64,000 nt of DNA from Patella vulgata (taxonomy: Eukaryota; Mollusca; Gastropoda; Patellidae). The notes beneath the pieces were generated by a model. That model searched no databases, was not told the origin of the DNA, and saw only the letters and a program-made list of their open reading frames with translations. Of the stretch, positions 13,353 to 57,782 are shown in pieces (the stretch's first letter is position 1; the number at the start of each line of letters is the position of its first letter). Both the position numbers and the translations under genes were made by a program. Where the stretch lies: NCBI RefSeq assembly GCF_932274485.2, contig NC_065881.2, forward strand, positions 59,716,702-59,780,701, given 5' to 3'.

Positions 13353-14508
13353 TAATAAAAATAATCAACAGCTTGTAATCTTTGACAGTTAAATCCAGAA
13401 TATTGAATTAGTATCAACACGGTGTATATCTTTCCAAATAAGACATGCAGCGCCGACGGGTTTGGGTTTTCTATATATATATATAACTAGTCGATGTCGC
13501 CTGGTTGGCTACAAGGAACGAGTTCGCACCAAAAGTCCGTTTATGAAATCTATTTTTTTTTTAAATGTACAACGATTTCGCGATTGGCATCCGTTCCTGA
13601 TTTGGTCGATATCGAGAACAATAATTTTCATCATAATATATTATTTCATAATAATAAAATATATCGACTTACCTGTAACAGATTTGTAAGTCAACTGTAT
13701 ATTACATCGTGTATCAACATAATGAATTGAGTTCACGTTCTGTTTCACTTCACAATAAGCTAATACGTGAACACTGGTAGGTTAATAGTATTCCCGGTCG
13801 TAAAATAGACCCTTTCAACAATGTAAGCTGAATTACGTGTTCAAATCGAAAATTCTTTTGTGAGCATTTAACTGTGCGCTATAAAATCTCGAGCTACCAG
13901 TCTTATGCGTATCAAATGGTTTTGATTTTCTATGAGTCAAAACTGTCCTGACGCCAAGTCTATCGTTACTTCAGGTGAAGAACCTATTCGACTATTGATT
14001 GTAAAGCATTCTTCATGGTTGACATGTTTAAACTATGTGGATAAACACGAATATGTCAGAAGTATAATAGATTTCGGGGGTCTAACGTATTATTATGTAA
14101 TGGCGACCGCGGTTATGAGATAAAATAAATCGGTTGTGGTAAATCTAAGATACAAATCAATCAATATCTAATTAAAGCCGTTAAAAAAAGCATGGAGAAA
14201 AAGATATTTACAGCGGCTAGTCAAAACAAAAAAGTAAATATTGGCGAAAAGGGTGTCCGTGTGGAAATCATTATTTGTGTACTGCTCAGCTGGTCGAAAC
14301 CATTGACGAAATGGTCACCTTCTTAATCCATTGAAACCATTTACCAAATTCCTGAGAGAGAGAGATAGAGAGGGGGGTACGTTCGTACTGTTTGCGATGC
14401 CCTTGTCGGCCCATGAATACATGAACACATCACCACCTCGAAAAACAGCACCATTGTTAAAGTATAAGTCTTTATTTTTATCGACAAAAAAACTATTGAA
14501 AGGGAGAT
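13353..14508. other. Region without a supported gene
   Basis: A (TA)n at about 13474 and a (GA)n near 14357; a 63-codon frame at 13932-14123 resembles nothing known. Confidence 0.55.
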
Positions 14509-15205
14509 TTACAGGAGCTAAATCGCCAAAATCTGGGACCTACAAATTGACACAAATGGGTCGCAACGTATATAATAATGTAATATGAATGTAAATAAAC
14601 TGATTTACATTCAATCGTTTCCGTTTTTACTCTAATTTCAAAGAAGTTATGTTCGGCGAAATATGCCAGAAGTCTCAATCGAATGGCAATCTCTGCCTCT
14701 GGTTATTCCAGTCTACACCGATAGTATTTATTGCGCATGCTCTCCAGATAAGAATATGGGGTCACCGTTTGACATGACTCGTGGAATATGTCTAACCTCG
14801 TTCATAATGTAATATGAATGTAAATAAACTGATTTACATTCAATCGTTTCCGTTTTTACTCTAATTTCAAAGAAGTTATGTTCGGCGAAATACGCCAGAA
14901 GTCTCAATCGAATGGCAATCTCTGCATCTGGTTATTCCAGTCTACCCCGATAGTATTTATTGCGCATGCTCTCCAGATAAGAATATGGGGTCACCGTTTG
15001 ACATGACTCGTGGAATATGTCTAACCTAGTTGTTTGAGTCGCTTGCTACAAATTGCACTGAATTTTGTCTTAAATATTGGATATCAGAAGCCCATCTTTT
15101 CCCGGTAAGACCACAACCCCAATGTTGATTACAATTGACAAATAATTCGTGTTTTCAATGTCGAAGGTTTTGGATGATATTGAGTTAGAGACTTAGCTAC
15201 TTTAA
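14509..15205 (-). mobile_element. TTAA-type MITE family A, copy 1, with internal duplication
   Basis: In plus-strand order the ends read TTACAGGAGCTAAATCG and GACTTAGCTACTTTAA, inverted relative to copies at 21484 and 62695. A 229-bp segment is present twice in tandem (14575-14803 and 14804-15032) with only about four or five differences, so the duplication is recent. Confidence 0.78.
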
Positions 15206-15214
15206 GGACCAGTG

Positions 15215-15790
15215 AACATAAAAAATGTTGAGAGAACCCTCAACAAAACGTCGCTTTAATTAAAATAGTATTTTGTGTTCCATATTATATTTTTGTGTTT
15301 ACGTGGCAATTGCTAAATGCCGCTTAAAGAAGATAATATGCATTGTTCGAATTTTGTATTAATTTCGCATTAATCCAACCTGTCCTGGGTCGAGAGATGG
15401 ACTTACCAGGGTCGGATTAAGGTGTGAACATATGGGGATGTCGACAGGACTTAAACACACAGAAAATAGTTGTGCAAATCCTGGGAATCAGAAAATTCAC
15501 ACATATCCGATATCCTGGACCAGGACCCACGCTTGGTTTCACGTCCACTAAACGGGAACTACCCCCCCCCCACCCCCTCGCGAAATCTTTAGCTTGGTAG
15601 GTAATTTTAAATTAATAAATCTTTGGACCAGCGAATACCGGGCCATCAATATTGTCACTAAGAAGATAAATGTCATTAAATTTGAATATAATGTTCAAAA
15701 TAACCCTAGATTGTGAGGCACATATATTTCTAGCTAAAACGTGTATCTCAGCAGTAAATGACAGATTTATTTCATAGTTTGCATAGCTTA
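15215..15790 (+). repeat. Old dispersed repeat, copy 1 (interrupted)
   Basis: 'CGCTTTAATTAAAATA', 'TTTTTGTGTTT', 'CAATTGCTAAATG' and 'TTGTCACTAAGAAGATAAATGT' follow in the same order as at 33858-34110, but about 240 bp of unrelated sequence (15366-15605) is interposed. Confidence 0.5.
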
Positions 15791-16585
15791 CTAATTCAAA
15801 CATGTGTTGTTATTACATTGTCTAATCACGTTAAATTAAAAACAATCATTTTTCTACCACCAAAAACATACCTTAAAATCAGAAACAAAACATTAAATTG
15901 CAATGTCTTAAAGGCCTCTTTTGTCCTTGATTATTAAAACATGGTATTTTCTCAAAAATAATCCTTTTACAAAATCAGTATTCCATTAACCCAAAGAATT
16001 AGAATGCAGGCTCTATGAATAAAAACTGACAAACGAAATACACGTTTAGTAGTTTTGTTTAAATGTAAAACTTTTCACAAAGGCACGACAAGGTCCTCTT
16101 TACACGTGTGTCTACATTAATATGCCACCCATTGTGCTTGACAGTGTCTCTTCTCGTGTTGTTTTTTGTGGGGGTTTTTTATCACTGCACATTTTCCCAA
16201 TGAACGAGCTATATTTTGGGGTGCTAAATATTTTCGACCCTTTCTTGTCATCGAATTTGAATCATCCTCACACTAATGTATTTTCCTCTTTCTTGTTTGA
16301 ACCTACTCTAAAATAACATGTTGATTGATATATAGGTTCATATACTAAAACTGGGGTTAGTTGTTTTTTAAATAGCATTTCCTTTTATTATTCATCTATT
16401 CATAATGACACTGGTCAGCAGTTAGGCCGCTACAATCGCTGAGAAGGATGACATCGGTGCGGCTTAATGAGCTTGCAATATTAACTGCAAATTAAATTCT
16501 GAAAAAAAAAAATTATTAGAAAAATAGATAACGGTGTTTGAACTTAAGTAAAAGATAAAAAGAGATAAAAGTACGGTCATACTAT

Positions 16586-16791
16586 GGACCAGGAACTGAC
16601 TAAGTTGTTGGATAAAATTCAAAAATTTAATTCGCCACATCGATGCAGAATTGTTCAGAGGAGAATCATGCCAATTTTCATGTCGATCAGACTTGAATTG
16701 ACGGAGCCTTGGGCTTTTTCAAAGAGCGTCACCCAAGAAGAAGAAGGACAACAACAAGATGAGTAGCGGTTAGCGACCAGTTACTGGTTCA
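16586..16791. repeat. Dispersed repeat with inverted ends, copy 1
   Basis: GGACCAGGAACTG at left and CAGTTACTGGTTC at right. Inside, 'GCAGAATTGT' and 'CAACAAGATGAGTA' are shared with 32371-32500. A 60-codon frame over it is probably by chance. Confidence 0.45.
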
Positions 16792-16979
16792 TTTCCTATT
16801 TAGTGTAAAGGGTATATTATAAAATGAGTAGGCTAAAACGCACCACTCTGCCCGGATCAGTTAATTAAACGCAACAACGTCTCATGTAAACAATGCACGC
16901 GCCATAGAGATGGACACCCCGTGATGTGACGTCACCTCAGAAGGCATACTTGAACTTATAAAGGTCAGTCATATACAGA

Positions 16980-18590
16980 TTGATTCACAAAGGCCGAATG
17001 TATAGGTGGATAGAGTATTTTCTGAAAAATGGGCATATTAGGGTACGAGTAGGGAGTTGCATGAGTGAAAAGTTCAAAATGTCAAATGGAACGCCGCAAA
17101 GGGTCCGTCATCAGTCGAATACTATTCAACATTATGATAAATGACCTTCCAAGCTGGGGGGGGGGGGGGGGCACAGAGTCGGCGCTATTCGCAGACGATA
17201 GCTCCTTTTGGAATGCTTCAATGGACATAGGAAAACTTTTAACAAATTTGCAATTTACTCTAGAACAAAACTCAAAGTGGGCAAATGATTGGGGTTTCAA
17301 AATATCAGAGTGGAAGTCAGTGGCAATACTGTTTTATCCGACTGATAGTAATATGAAAATTGATTTAAATCTGAATGGCACAAAAGTTGAATTCAAAGCA
17401 CAGGGCAAATTCCTGGGCACGACGTTCGACTCGAGACTTACTTGGAAGCCACATATTGATTGCATAGTAAGTCGCACATCCAAAACTCTCAACATGATGA
17501 AATACATCAGAGGAAAACAATGGGGATCCGGTAGGTGCACTCTAATGCTAATATACAGATCACTCATCCGCTCGGTTATCGACTACGGATGTTTGACATA
17601 TACCAACGCAGGTGATAGTCAACTTAGCAGGCTAGACAAAGCAAAGCCATAAAGCGACTAGAGCAGCTATATGCAAACACGCCAAACAGCCGTCATAACT
17701 GCCTGATTCCCTGAGTAGTATCAAATCCATAGAATCAAACTCCCCCAAAAGCAAGCAGGACATAATCCAAGAAATTAGGTACCTAAACCAAAGGATAAAA
17801 ACCAATGGGAGTGAGGTGATCCTCGCATGGATCCCTTCCCACGTCAATATTATCGGAAACGAACAAGCCGACCATTTACCGAAGGAGGGGTTGTCACTAA
17901 ATCATTTGGACAATTTAGAATATAGCAGTCAGGAATTTACAAGCAAAGCAAAAGAGAGGATCTAAAATGCATGGAAATCTCGTATAAAACAAGGAAACAC
18001 CCATCGCTATCAAATAGATAGCAGTCTTCTAGACAAGGCCTATGTCAATCATCCATCGATCAAAGTATGCAAGCTCATCCCGAGACTTAAAACAATAGAC
18101 GTTGTCAAAGAATATTCCTATACAGTGGACTATACACCAACCAAATGCCCGTGTGGACATATTGCGACCCCTTCACACCTATTAGTCGATTGCAATCAAT
18201 TAAAGAATAAACATCTGTCATTGACGAATTGCGAAGAAGGGATAAAGCACTTTGTCTCAATAATCTGCTTTCCCCACCACCCGATGACAGATATTGGACC
18301 TCTCAGCTAATCGGGGACTTCATTGATCAAATAGGTATGACAAAACGCATATAATGATATACAAAGGCTGCCAGATAAAACGTTAAAATGTCTCCTAGAG
18401 AAAATAAATGTTAACATACAGCAGGGCGGCGGGGCGCAAAACTGTCCCCAAGAGGGAAACATTTCGTCCTGCGCAAAACTAAAATAACCAAAGCAGGGTG
18501 AAGCGCAAAAAAGACCCCACAGAGGGTAACGCATACCACCCTGTTTTATTGTATTTGAATATGAACTCGAAATAAAGATTGCTTTTAAAT
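16980..18590 (+). mobile_element. I/Nimb-type LINE, 5'-truncated and decayed
   Basis: Reverse-transcriptase pieces in order: WIEYFLKNGHIRV, SNGTPQ, a frame change, ILFNIMINDLP, the catalytic FADD (about 17186), FLGTTFDSRLTWKPHI, and a thumb with LIRSVIDYGC. After a shift and loss of sequence comes the end of an RNase H domain (WIPSHVNIIGNEQAD, about 17830) and a Cys/His motif (CPCGHIATPSHLL, about 18147). RNase H after RT marks the I superfamily; Nimb is its common molluscan branch. The endonuclease and ORF1 are missing. A run of 16 G (17156-17171) sits inside the RT. Several frame breaks and an internal stop make it inactive. A poly-A signal (18571) and 3' UTR are still present. Confidence 0.82.
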
Positions 18591-18764
18591 CCATATATAT
18601 TGCGATCAACTATATGATCATACTTTCAGAATGCTATATAATTTCAGTTTTCATTCACTAATCTATTTTTTCTCAAAAAATCCTCCGCCCCCGGAAGCCT
18701 TATTAGATGACCTTCAACAACATAAGACCAAATAATCTCGTTTATCTCTCTCGTTTCTTTCCAG

Positions 18765-18962
18765 GTACTGGATTCTTCCATCAGAGAACCAATAAAACAA
18801 GTAACCAACAACCGAAATGAAGATGAAATCAGCTACCATACCGGACAAGAAGAAAAATGGAAGAAAGAATGGACCAGGCCCTACACTCACCAACAAGCCC
18901 CAAGGAAGAGTTGCACCGCCCTGCCATTCAACCGGACAAATCGACCTGACCGACAGAAATGA
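18765..18962 (+). CDS. Candidate orphan terminal exon (unknown)
   Basis: A very strong acceptor (CTCTCTCGTTTCTTTCCAG) precedes a 65-codon open frame starting VLDSSIREPIKQV and ending in TGA. It is highly charged and locally richer in GC than its surroundings. A second plus frame and a minus frame (hydrophobic, with FFLPFFFLSGMVADFIF) are open over the same bases, so strand and frame are uncertain. AATAAA occurs about 540 bp on. No upstream exon is recognised and it lies just after a LINE, so it may be repeat-derived. Confidence 0.2.
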   Translation, partial: VLDSSIREPIKQVTNNRNEDEISYHTGQEEKWKKEWTRPYTHQQAPRKSCTALPFNRTNRPDRQK

Positions 18963-19106
18963 CTTGTATAAATATACATATTTATTTTATGATCAGTAGT
19001 GGAATACCGCGTTTTATCAGTGAAATAAAAGTGTTATTCCACTGGCTAGCAGTAGTGCATGTTGTTTTTACCTAAAATGATTGTAAAATCATAAAATAAA
19101 TAGAAC

Positions 19107-19255
19107 ATTTGTCGTTTTGTTGTGAATAATATATTTTATTTCATCTCTAAGCAAGAAAACGTTTATATTTTCACTCATGCTACGCATTCGTGAAAATATA
19201 AGTTTTCTTGCTTCTCGATGAAATAAAATATGTTATTCACTCTAAAACGACAAAT
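19107..19255. repeat. Near-perfect hairpin repeat
   Basis: Arms of about 67 bp (ATTTGTCGTTTTGTTGTG... / ...TTATTCACTCTAAAACGAC) flank a 15-bp loop. A second shorter pair (AGTGGAATA...TATTCCACT) lies just upstream at about 19007-19043. The form suggests a foldback MITE. Confidence 0.7.
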
Positions 19256-20313
19256 ATCCTCTATGTACATTCTATGTTTAACAGTCTAAATGTTCGTAAA
19301 AATTCGTGTCTGTAAAATGTTCATGTGCTGTAGGCCCTACGATCTGTTATAGTTATGTAACGTAATTTCGTCCTGTATTGTTTTAATCTGTACATATTTA
19401 TTAATCCTTTTAAATCCTATTCGCTGATCACATTGTAAATAATATCACTGTGTATATATAACATGTTATTGTCTGCGATATAACCTCGGTGGAAGTGGAC
19501 ATAAAAATAAAGCTATTTCACACACACACAGGTTGATTCATAATCTTGAATTACTGATAAACTCTAGCAATGGTACATAGCTTTAAATTAATGGGAGCTA
19601 ACTCCATTTTAGATGTCGTATTTCCATAACAAATATTTGTTTAAATGTAAATAAGACGAATAACAACGCCTTCATGCACTTAGGCCTACATATTAAGCTA
19701 TATTTATAAATGTATGTATCGTAGTTTATTTGTAGGACAGAATCGAATTTAACTTCAAAATCACGACAACCTTTAAACGTGTAAGATAAACCATTTAGAC
19801 CTTAAATAAAAGAGAGTTCATATTGACGTTTTGACTAACGTCAGCTTGACAAGTTTTAAGAAGAAAAATATATTGTCGGGTCGCATTGGGTTATTGTATG
19901 ACATGTCAATAACAGTGTGTAAATGTTTGTAAGTAATAATTAAGTCTCATACCTGATTGAAACTCACAATCAATGTTAATAACCCCATACCCTGGCAGAG
20001 ATAGGCTAGTTAGATCAATTCTAATAAAATTGTTTATTATTTATGTTGGTTACGAAGTTTCCATATATAGTCGTATGATAGATAGATGTGCAGATCTTTT
20101 AATAGGTTTGCACACCATTGGAAATCAAAGCGACATATCTGTTACAAGTTCATCTCTTCATTCTTCATAATCAAAATGTTCATCCAAAAGAAACAAATAT
20201 ATTCATTCATAATTGGCCTACAGTCACAGTGTTGATAATATCCTTCTCAGAGCTTTACAAGCAAACCAAAATTTGCCAATATTGTTGAGTATCTACTTCA
20301 TCATATCGTCGGT

Positions 20314-20960
20314 GGGGAGTCAAAAGGTCGTATCTGGCATATTTTGCGAAATTCACTTTTGTTTTTTTCAGAATGAGAATTTTCATGCGCATCTTTTCAT
20401 CTAGTAGTCGTATTTCTAAGCCAATAAAAAGAGGTTTTATAGATACAGTTTCAAAATGTCATATATGGGGTGTTCTTAACAAAAAAAAATTATTAAGAGT
20501 GAAAATGTCGTATTTTCTTGGAAAAATCAACTTTGTGTCTAACCAAAGCATTACAATCAAATGAAATATAGCCAGTATTGTTCTATGGTTCAATACGTAT
20601 TATTGAAATTATTGTTGAGGCTCTACTGTGTGAAATCTATGAAATTGAAGCAGGTAAAGCTGAATATTTTCCAGAGATACGTCTTTCCTGTATAAAATTG
20701 CAAATAACAAGCTTTCACTCCTTATTTCTGCACTACATGTAGATGTTGAGCTTGATATGTGCGAGTCGTTACATACTGTTTAAATGGCCACACTTACATT
20801 TTGTACAGAAATATTTGAGAAAAGGTTCAGAAATACGACATTTTAACGTGACGATTTTATAAGACATTTCGATTCTTAACCTCTGGGCTAGTTTTGGCTC
20901 TCCTGGACAATTTCGCAAAATCCAGATACAGTATACGACCTTTTGACCAGGGTTCTTAAT
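20314..20960. repeat. Pair of inverted arms, possible old MITE
   Basis: GTCAAAAGGTCGTATCTGG..ATTTTGCGAAAT on the left is found inverted at about 20916-20950 (with a short insertion). The arms are 560 bp apart; 'AATGTCGTATTT' is also inverted inside. Confidence 0.45.
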
Positions 20961-21269
20961 CCATTTTGAAATGAACTGGCCACGGATAGGCCTAACGGAT
21001 AGTCGTCTTTTCAACAACAAACATGTTGGTTTATGCATACTCTATTCCCGACAGTAATTGCATAATTCATTAATTACAAAACGTATCCGGGATAATAATA
21101 GCTGAAACTCCGAATAAACAAGACCTTTGTAGTTGCATACTTGTATTCATACATCGCTATAATATCGACTTTTATTATAGTCATATTATTATTTCAGCAC
21201 CTTGCATTGCATATTCCTACTTTTGCTTTCATCCAACTAAACGGAAGTTATATGTTTCTACTGATAGCT

Positions 21270-21427
21270 AGGGATCGAATTGCAAGCAGTGCTGGCTCAC
21301 TAACCAAAAGGTCCGGAATTAAATCCAGGTGTTAAATGGGAAGTTATCAGCATTTTCCATCTTTTCCAATGTCAGTGATGGAGGGCCTTGCAAAAGGGAC
21401 AGCATCTAGTTGTTCAGATAGGACAAG
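21270..21427 (+). mobile_element. SINE S2 head fragment
   Basis: 'GTGCTGGCTCACTAACC' to 'AGCATCTAGTTGTTCAGATA', running directly into an S1 SINE. Confidence 0.55.
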
Positions 21428-22165
21428 GTGGGTTTGGATAGCCGATTGGTTAGCACATGCATGCTGTATCATAAGGTCTGACATTAAAGTAGCTATAAAG
21501 TCTCTAACTCAATATCATCCAAAATCTTCAACATTGAAAATACAAATTATTTGTCAAATTAAATCAACATTGATGTTGTGATCTTACCGGAAAAAGATGG
21601 GCTTCTGATATCCAATATTTAAGACAAAATAAACATTTTACCATTGGTACACGAATCGTGTACCATAATGTGTTTCAGCCCCAGTTCTAGCAAGAGACTC
21701 GAGGAACGAGGCTAGACATATTGCACCAAACCAAACGGCGTATGTAGACTGGAATAACCAGGCGCTAGAAATTTGCATTCGATTGAGACTGCTGGCTTAT
21801 TTCGCGGAACATAACTGATTTGAAATTAGAGTAAAAACGGAAACCATTAAATGTATATCAGTTTATATACATTCATATTACAGTATTATATGAGTTGCGA
21901 CCCACTTGTGTCAATTTCTAGGTCCCAAATATTAGCGATTTAGCTCCTTTAAGTCAAATGACATGGTTTCGATTCACCAGTTGTACGTGACAAGGAGTAG
22001 GGTCGCCTGTCCAACCTCGTGGGTTTTCTCCTGGTCCTCAGGTTTCCTCCTACTTTGCTAAGAGCCCTACGCATAAGCGAATTATTGAAATAAAATTGAA
22101 CCATGTGTTAGTCTCGAAATGATCTTGTTTGTGTCGAGTGGATGTTAAACCCCTCTCTCTCTCAA
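21428..22165 (+). mobile_element. SINE S1 copy, split by MITE A copy 2
   Basis: Head 'GATAGCCGATTGGTTAGCAC' at 21436 and body from 21953 ('GGTTTCGATTCACC', 'GGTTTCCTCCTA') to a CTCTCTCTC tail. Confidence 0.8.
21484..21952 (+). mobile_element. MITE family A, copy 2, inserted in a SINE
   Basis: 469 bp from TTAAAGTAGCTATAAAGTC to GCGATTTAGCTCCTTTAA. It splits a SINE: AAGGTCTGACA is on its left and GTCAAATGACATGGTTTCG on its right, which are adjacent in the copy at 4250. Comparison gives a TTAA target. Confidence 0.82.
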
Positions 22166-22270
22166 ACTGAGGTCCTGTTTACACATCGGTGTGCACTTTA
22201 AGGAACCCTTAAGAGTAGGCAGAAATATTGATGTCCTTCATAGCACACTGCATGGTATGCCCGTCTTTAT
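22165..22270 (+). mobile_element. SINE S2 tail fragment
   Basis: 'GAGGTCCTGTTTACACATCGG' and 'CATAGCACACTGCATGGTAT', directly after an S1 SINE: an S1 may have landed inside an S2. Confidence 0.6.
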
Positions 22271-22576
22271 TAGCCATTATCACACTCACTACTAAAACTA
22301 GAACTGCGATGACAGGTTTTATCGGTGCCACATTAATCTTGAACTGACAACATCGAACCATTAAACAAATTTCCAAATGGGCATTGTTATAAATTCAGCA
22401 ATATCAGTTCCATTTATACATTTGTTACATATGTCATAAAATAAAAATGCAGCAAAAAAGGCTTGACACGTTGACATCACTATTTAAATCGGATTACAGA
22501 AATAACGACTTTGCTTATCCTTTTTGTGACAGAAAAATTGATTAAAAATTGAACAGTAATAACGCCATATAAAGCC

Positions 22577-22983
22577 TTAAAGATACATTATGGGAGATTT
22601 GATATAACGAGTTGGCAGTTCTCACTGTAATAGTTAAAAACTAGATAATGTAAAGGCAATTTGCTGAAAATTTCATTCAAATTGATCTACTATGAACCGA
22701 GAACAAAGCGATTGAAATTTCCGCCTAGCTTTGATCATCATTACTAAAGTCAGTACGATAAACAGCATAGTCTCGATTATCCATTTAATCGTTAAATCGT
22801 GAAGGAAAGTTATGCAGTAAATTGGCTCACAATCCACTAAAGATTGCAGGCTAGCGATGCCATCTAGAGTTGCTTATGGTCTGGATAGGTTAATTAATGT
22901 CTAATTAATAATTAAGATAACATTTTAGGCCAAAAGAAAGACCTGCAATAGACATATTTAGCTCTTGCATAGTGTATGTTTAA
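22577..22983 (+). mobile_element. MITE family B, copy 5 (best preserved)
   Basis: A 407-bp copy from TTAAAGATACATTATGGGAG to CTTGCATAGTGTATGTTTAA. It serves as the reference for the split copy 3. Confidence 0.8.
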
Positions 22984-22984
22984 T

Positions 22985-23735
22985 AAAAAGCGAAAATGTG
23001 ATCCTGATAAAATTGGGTTATTTCTCGGCAAAGAAATTAAAAACACTTAATTCTGATGGGTTATTGGGTTATTTCTCGGCAAAGAAATTAAAAACACTTA
23101 ATTCTGATATCTACATGATCACATTCATTCATTTAATTTTATCCACTGGAATCAGATATCTTTATTTTATATGAATAATGAATATCACTTACTTCAAAAA
23201 AATGTTTGTTTTGGAGGCTAAAAGTAAAAGAAAAAGTACAGTTTTTGCCAAAATGGCATTACTTCAGTGATAATGAAAATGTTAAACTTTATGAAACCAT
23301 AGATGGCACTGGGCTTCACATGGTGAAATGTTTATTAAAATCGAATAATAATTGGCACTTTTATGGACTAAAAACCTTGAAAAGTGACTAGTAGAAAATC
23401 GTCTATTTCTCCGTAACTGAACAATTTAGTAACAATTTTGTGATATTTATATGACCGCATTTTTTTTATTTATCTGTTGATTTAAACTAGGATTTAAAAT
23501 TTTCAAAATGTAGCAAATAATACTCAGTTGAAAAAATATCTCTGTTAGAAATACAGTTTTTGACAAAATAGTTTCACTTCCGGTGTCAATTTTAAATTAT
23601 GATCAATATGATATAACGCATATTTGCTTTATGCATCAAATGGTATCACTTTTTTTAAAATCCATTAGTAATTGACTCTTTTACAGGCAAAATAACATGA
23701 AAAGTGACTCATGTAATATTGACTATTTCTCGGCA
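22985..23735 (+). repeat. Degenerate tandem repeat with a 51-bp perfect duplication
   Basis: 'TTTCTCGGCAA' type anchors at about 23018, 23069, 23407 and 23728 show a period near 320-340 bp. 'TTGGGTTATTTCTCGGCAAA' and the rest of a 51-bp unit appear twice (23013 and 23064). Short frames here are by-products. Confidence 0.6.
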
Positions 23736-23870
23736 ACTGCCTGTCCAACTTTGTGGGTTTTCTCTCGGTCCTCCACTTTCCTCCCAAACAAACTATTAAA
23801 ATAAAATTGAACCATATGTTAGTCCCGAAATGACCTAGTTTGTGGATGTTAAACCCCATTTATCCCTCTC
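23735..23870 (+). mobile_element. SINE S1 copy, 5'-truncated
   Basis: Starts 'GCCTGTCCAACTTTGTGGG' and ends 'TTAAACCCCATTTATCCCTCTC', abutting the tandem array before it. Confidence 0.7.
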
Positions 23871-24015
23871 CCTATGTCTGCTTGCACAATAAATAGCTAT
23901 TCAAGGGAAACAATCCTGTTTTTCACACAGAACTAAATCAAGTAACGTGTCGTAATACTGTCATGTGACCTGAGTTGGGTGTTTTCAGAGTGGCCTGTGT
24001 TACCACTTACCACGT

Positions 24016-24288
24016 TCTTGGCTGACCATTCTTGCTATAATAGTTTAAAAATAGATGAGAAATTAATATATTGACTAAGTCTTGATTTATGTATTTTATC
24101 ATTAAACTTTTAAATGGCTGCTGTATTCTTATAATCTAATTAAAATTAAAGCCATGCGATTTGCAAGAGAGTTGATTATGGACTTGTCATAGTAATAAAT
24201 GTTTAATGAAATAATAATTTATATATCTTTTGAAGCCAAGATAAGACATGCAATAGGTAGATTTAACTCTTACATAATGGATGTTTAA
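24016..24288 (+). mobile_element. MITE family B, copy 6 (5'-truncated)
   Basis: Starts within 'CATTCTTGCTATAATAG' and runs to 'TACATAATGGATGTTTAA'. The left inverted repeat is missing. Confidence 0.6.
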
Positions 24289-24879
24289 AATTTTTATCAT
24301 GTAAGCCTACACAAAATTTTGGCTAGTTAATTCCGGACACCAATACCATCTCATGAATCATTAATGACACATATTCAATCTATATAATGTTTTTTTAAAT
24401 AGTTTAATGTCTTCCAGCTACTAATGTTTTTCAAAAAGTAACTACAGATAAACAAAAACAAGTTTGATATAAATCTAATTATTGTAAACATTTTGTTTTA
24501 ACTCGTAAATATTTTATGGGCCATCTAAGTGATTGGCATTGATTTATATCCCTTGATGGTTCTTGACGTAGATTTAGATATAATAGCTGAAATGTTGACA
24601 AAACACCACAACCAACCGTTATTTTTTAAGACATTGAATTTGTCCATCATAAATCTTCACTAAAAAAAATACTAATTCATTGTCAGCCAACAGTGTGATT
24701 ATTACATGCAAAATACTTTGATTATTGAATTTGTCATTTCAGAAATAATGTGAAAATGTAGTTCAATGTATAATTGATTGACAGCACATAGAATAGCCTG
24801 AAGCTAGAACAATTACAGCTTTCGTTCAGTATGCTGATGTGATGTATTAGCTCGGCAGTCATAGTACAGATAAGCCAGC

Positions 24880-57782
<32,903 letters not shown>

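Noticed and set aside
13932-14123. 63-codon frame starting MSQNCPDAKS
   Set aside because: Short, isolated and without recognisable features; likely chance.
14331-14588. 85-codon frame
   Set aside because: Its second half is MITE family A and its first half crosses a GA microsatellite.
16927-16934. TGACGTCA (CRE-like) site, also at 38639-38646
   Set aside because: An 8-mer of this kind is not evidence for regulation here; no promoter is linked to it.
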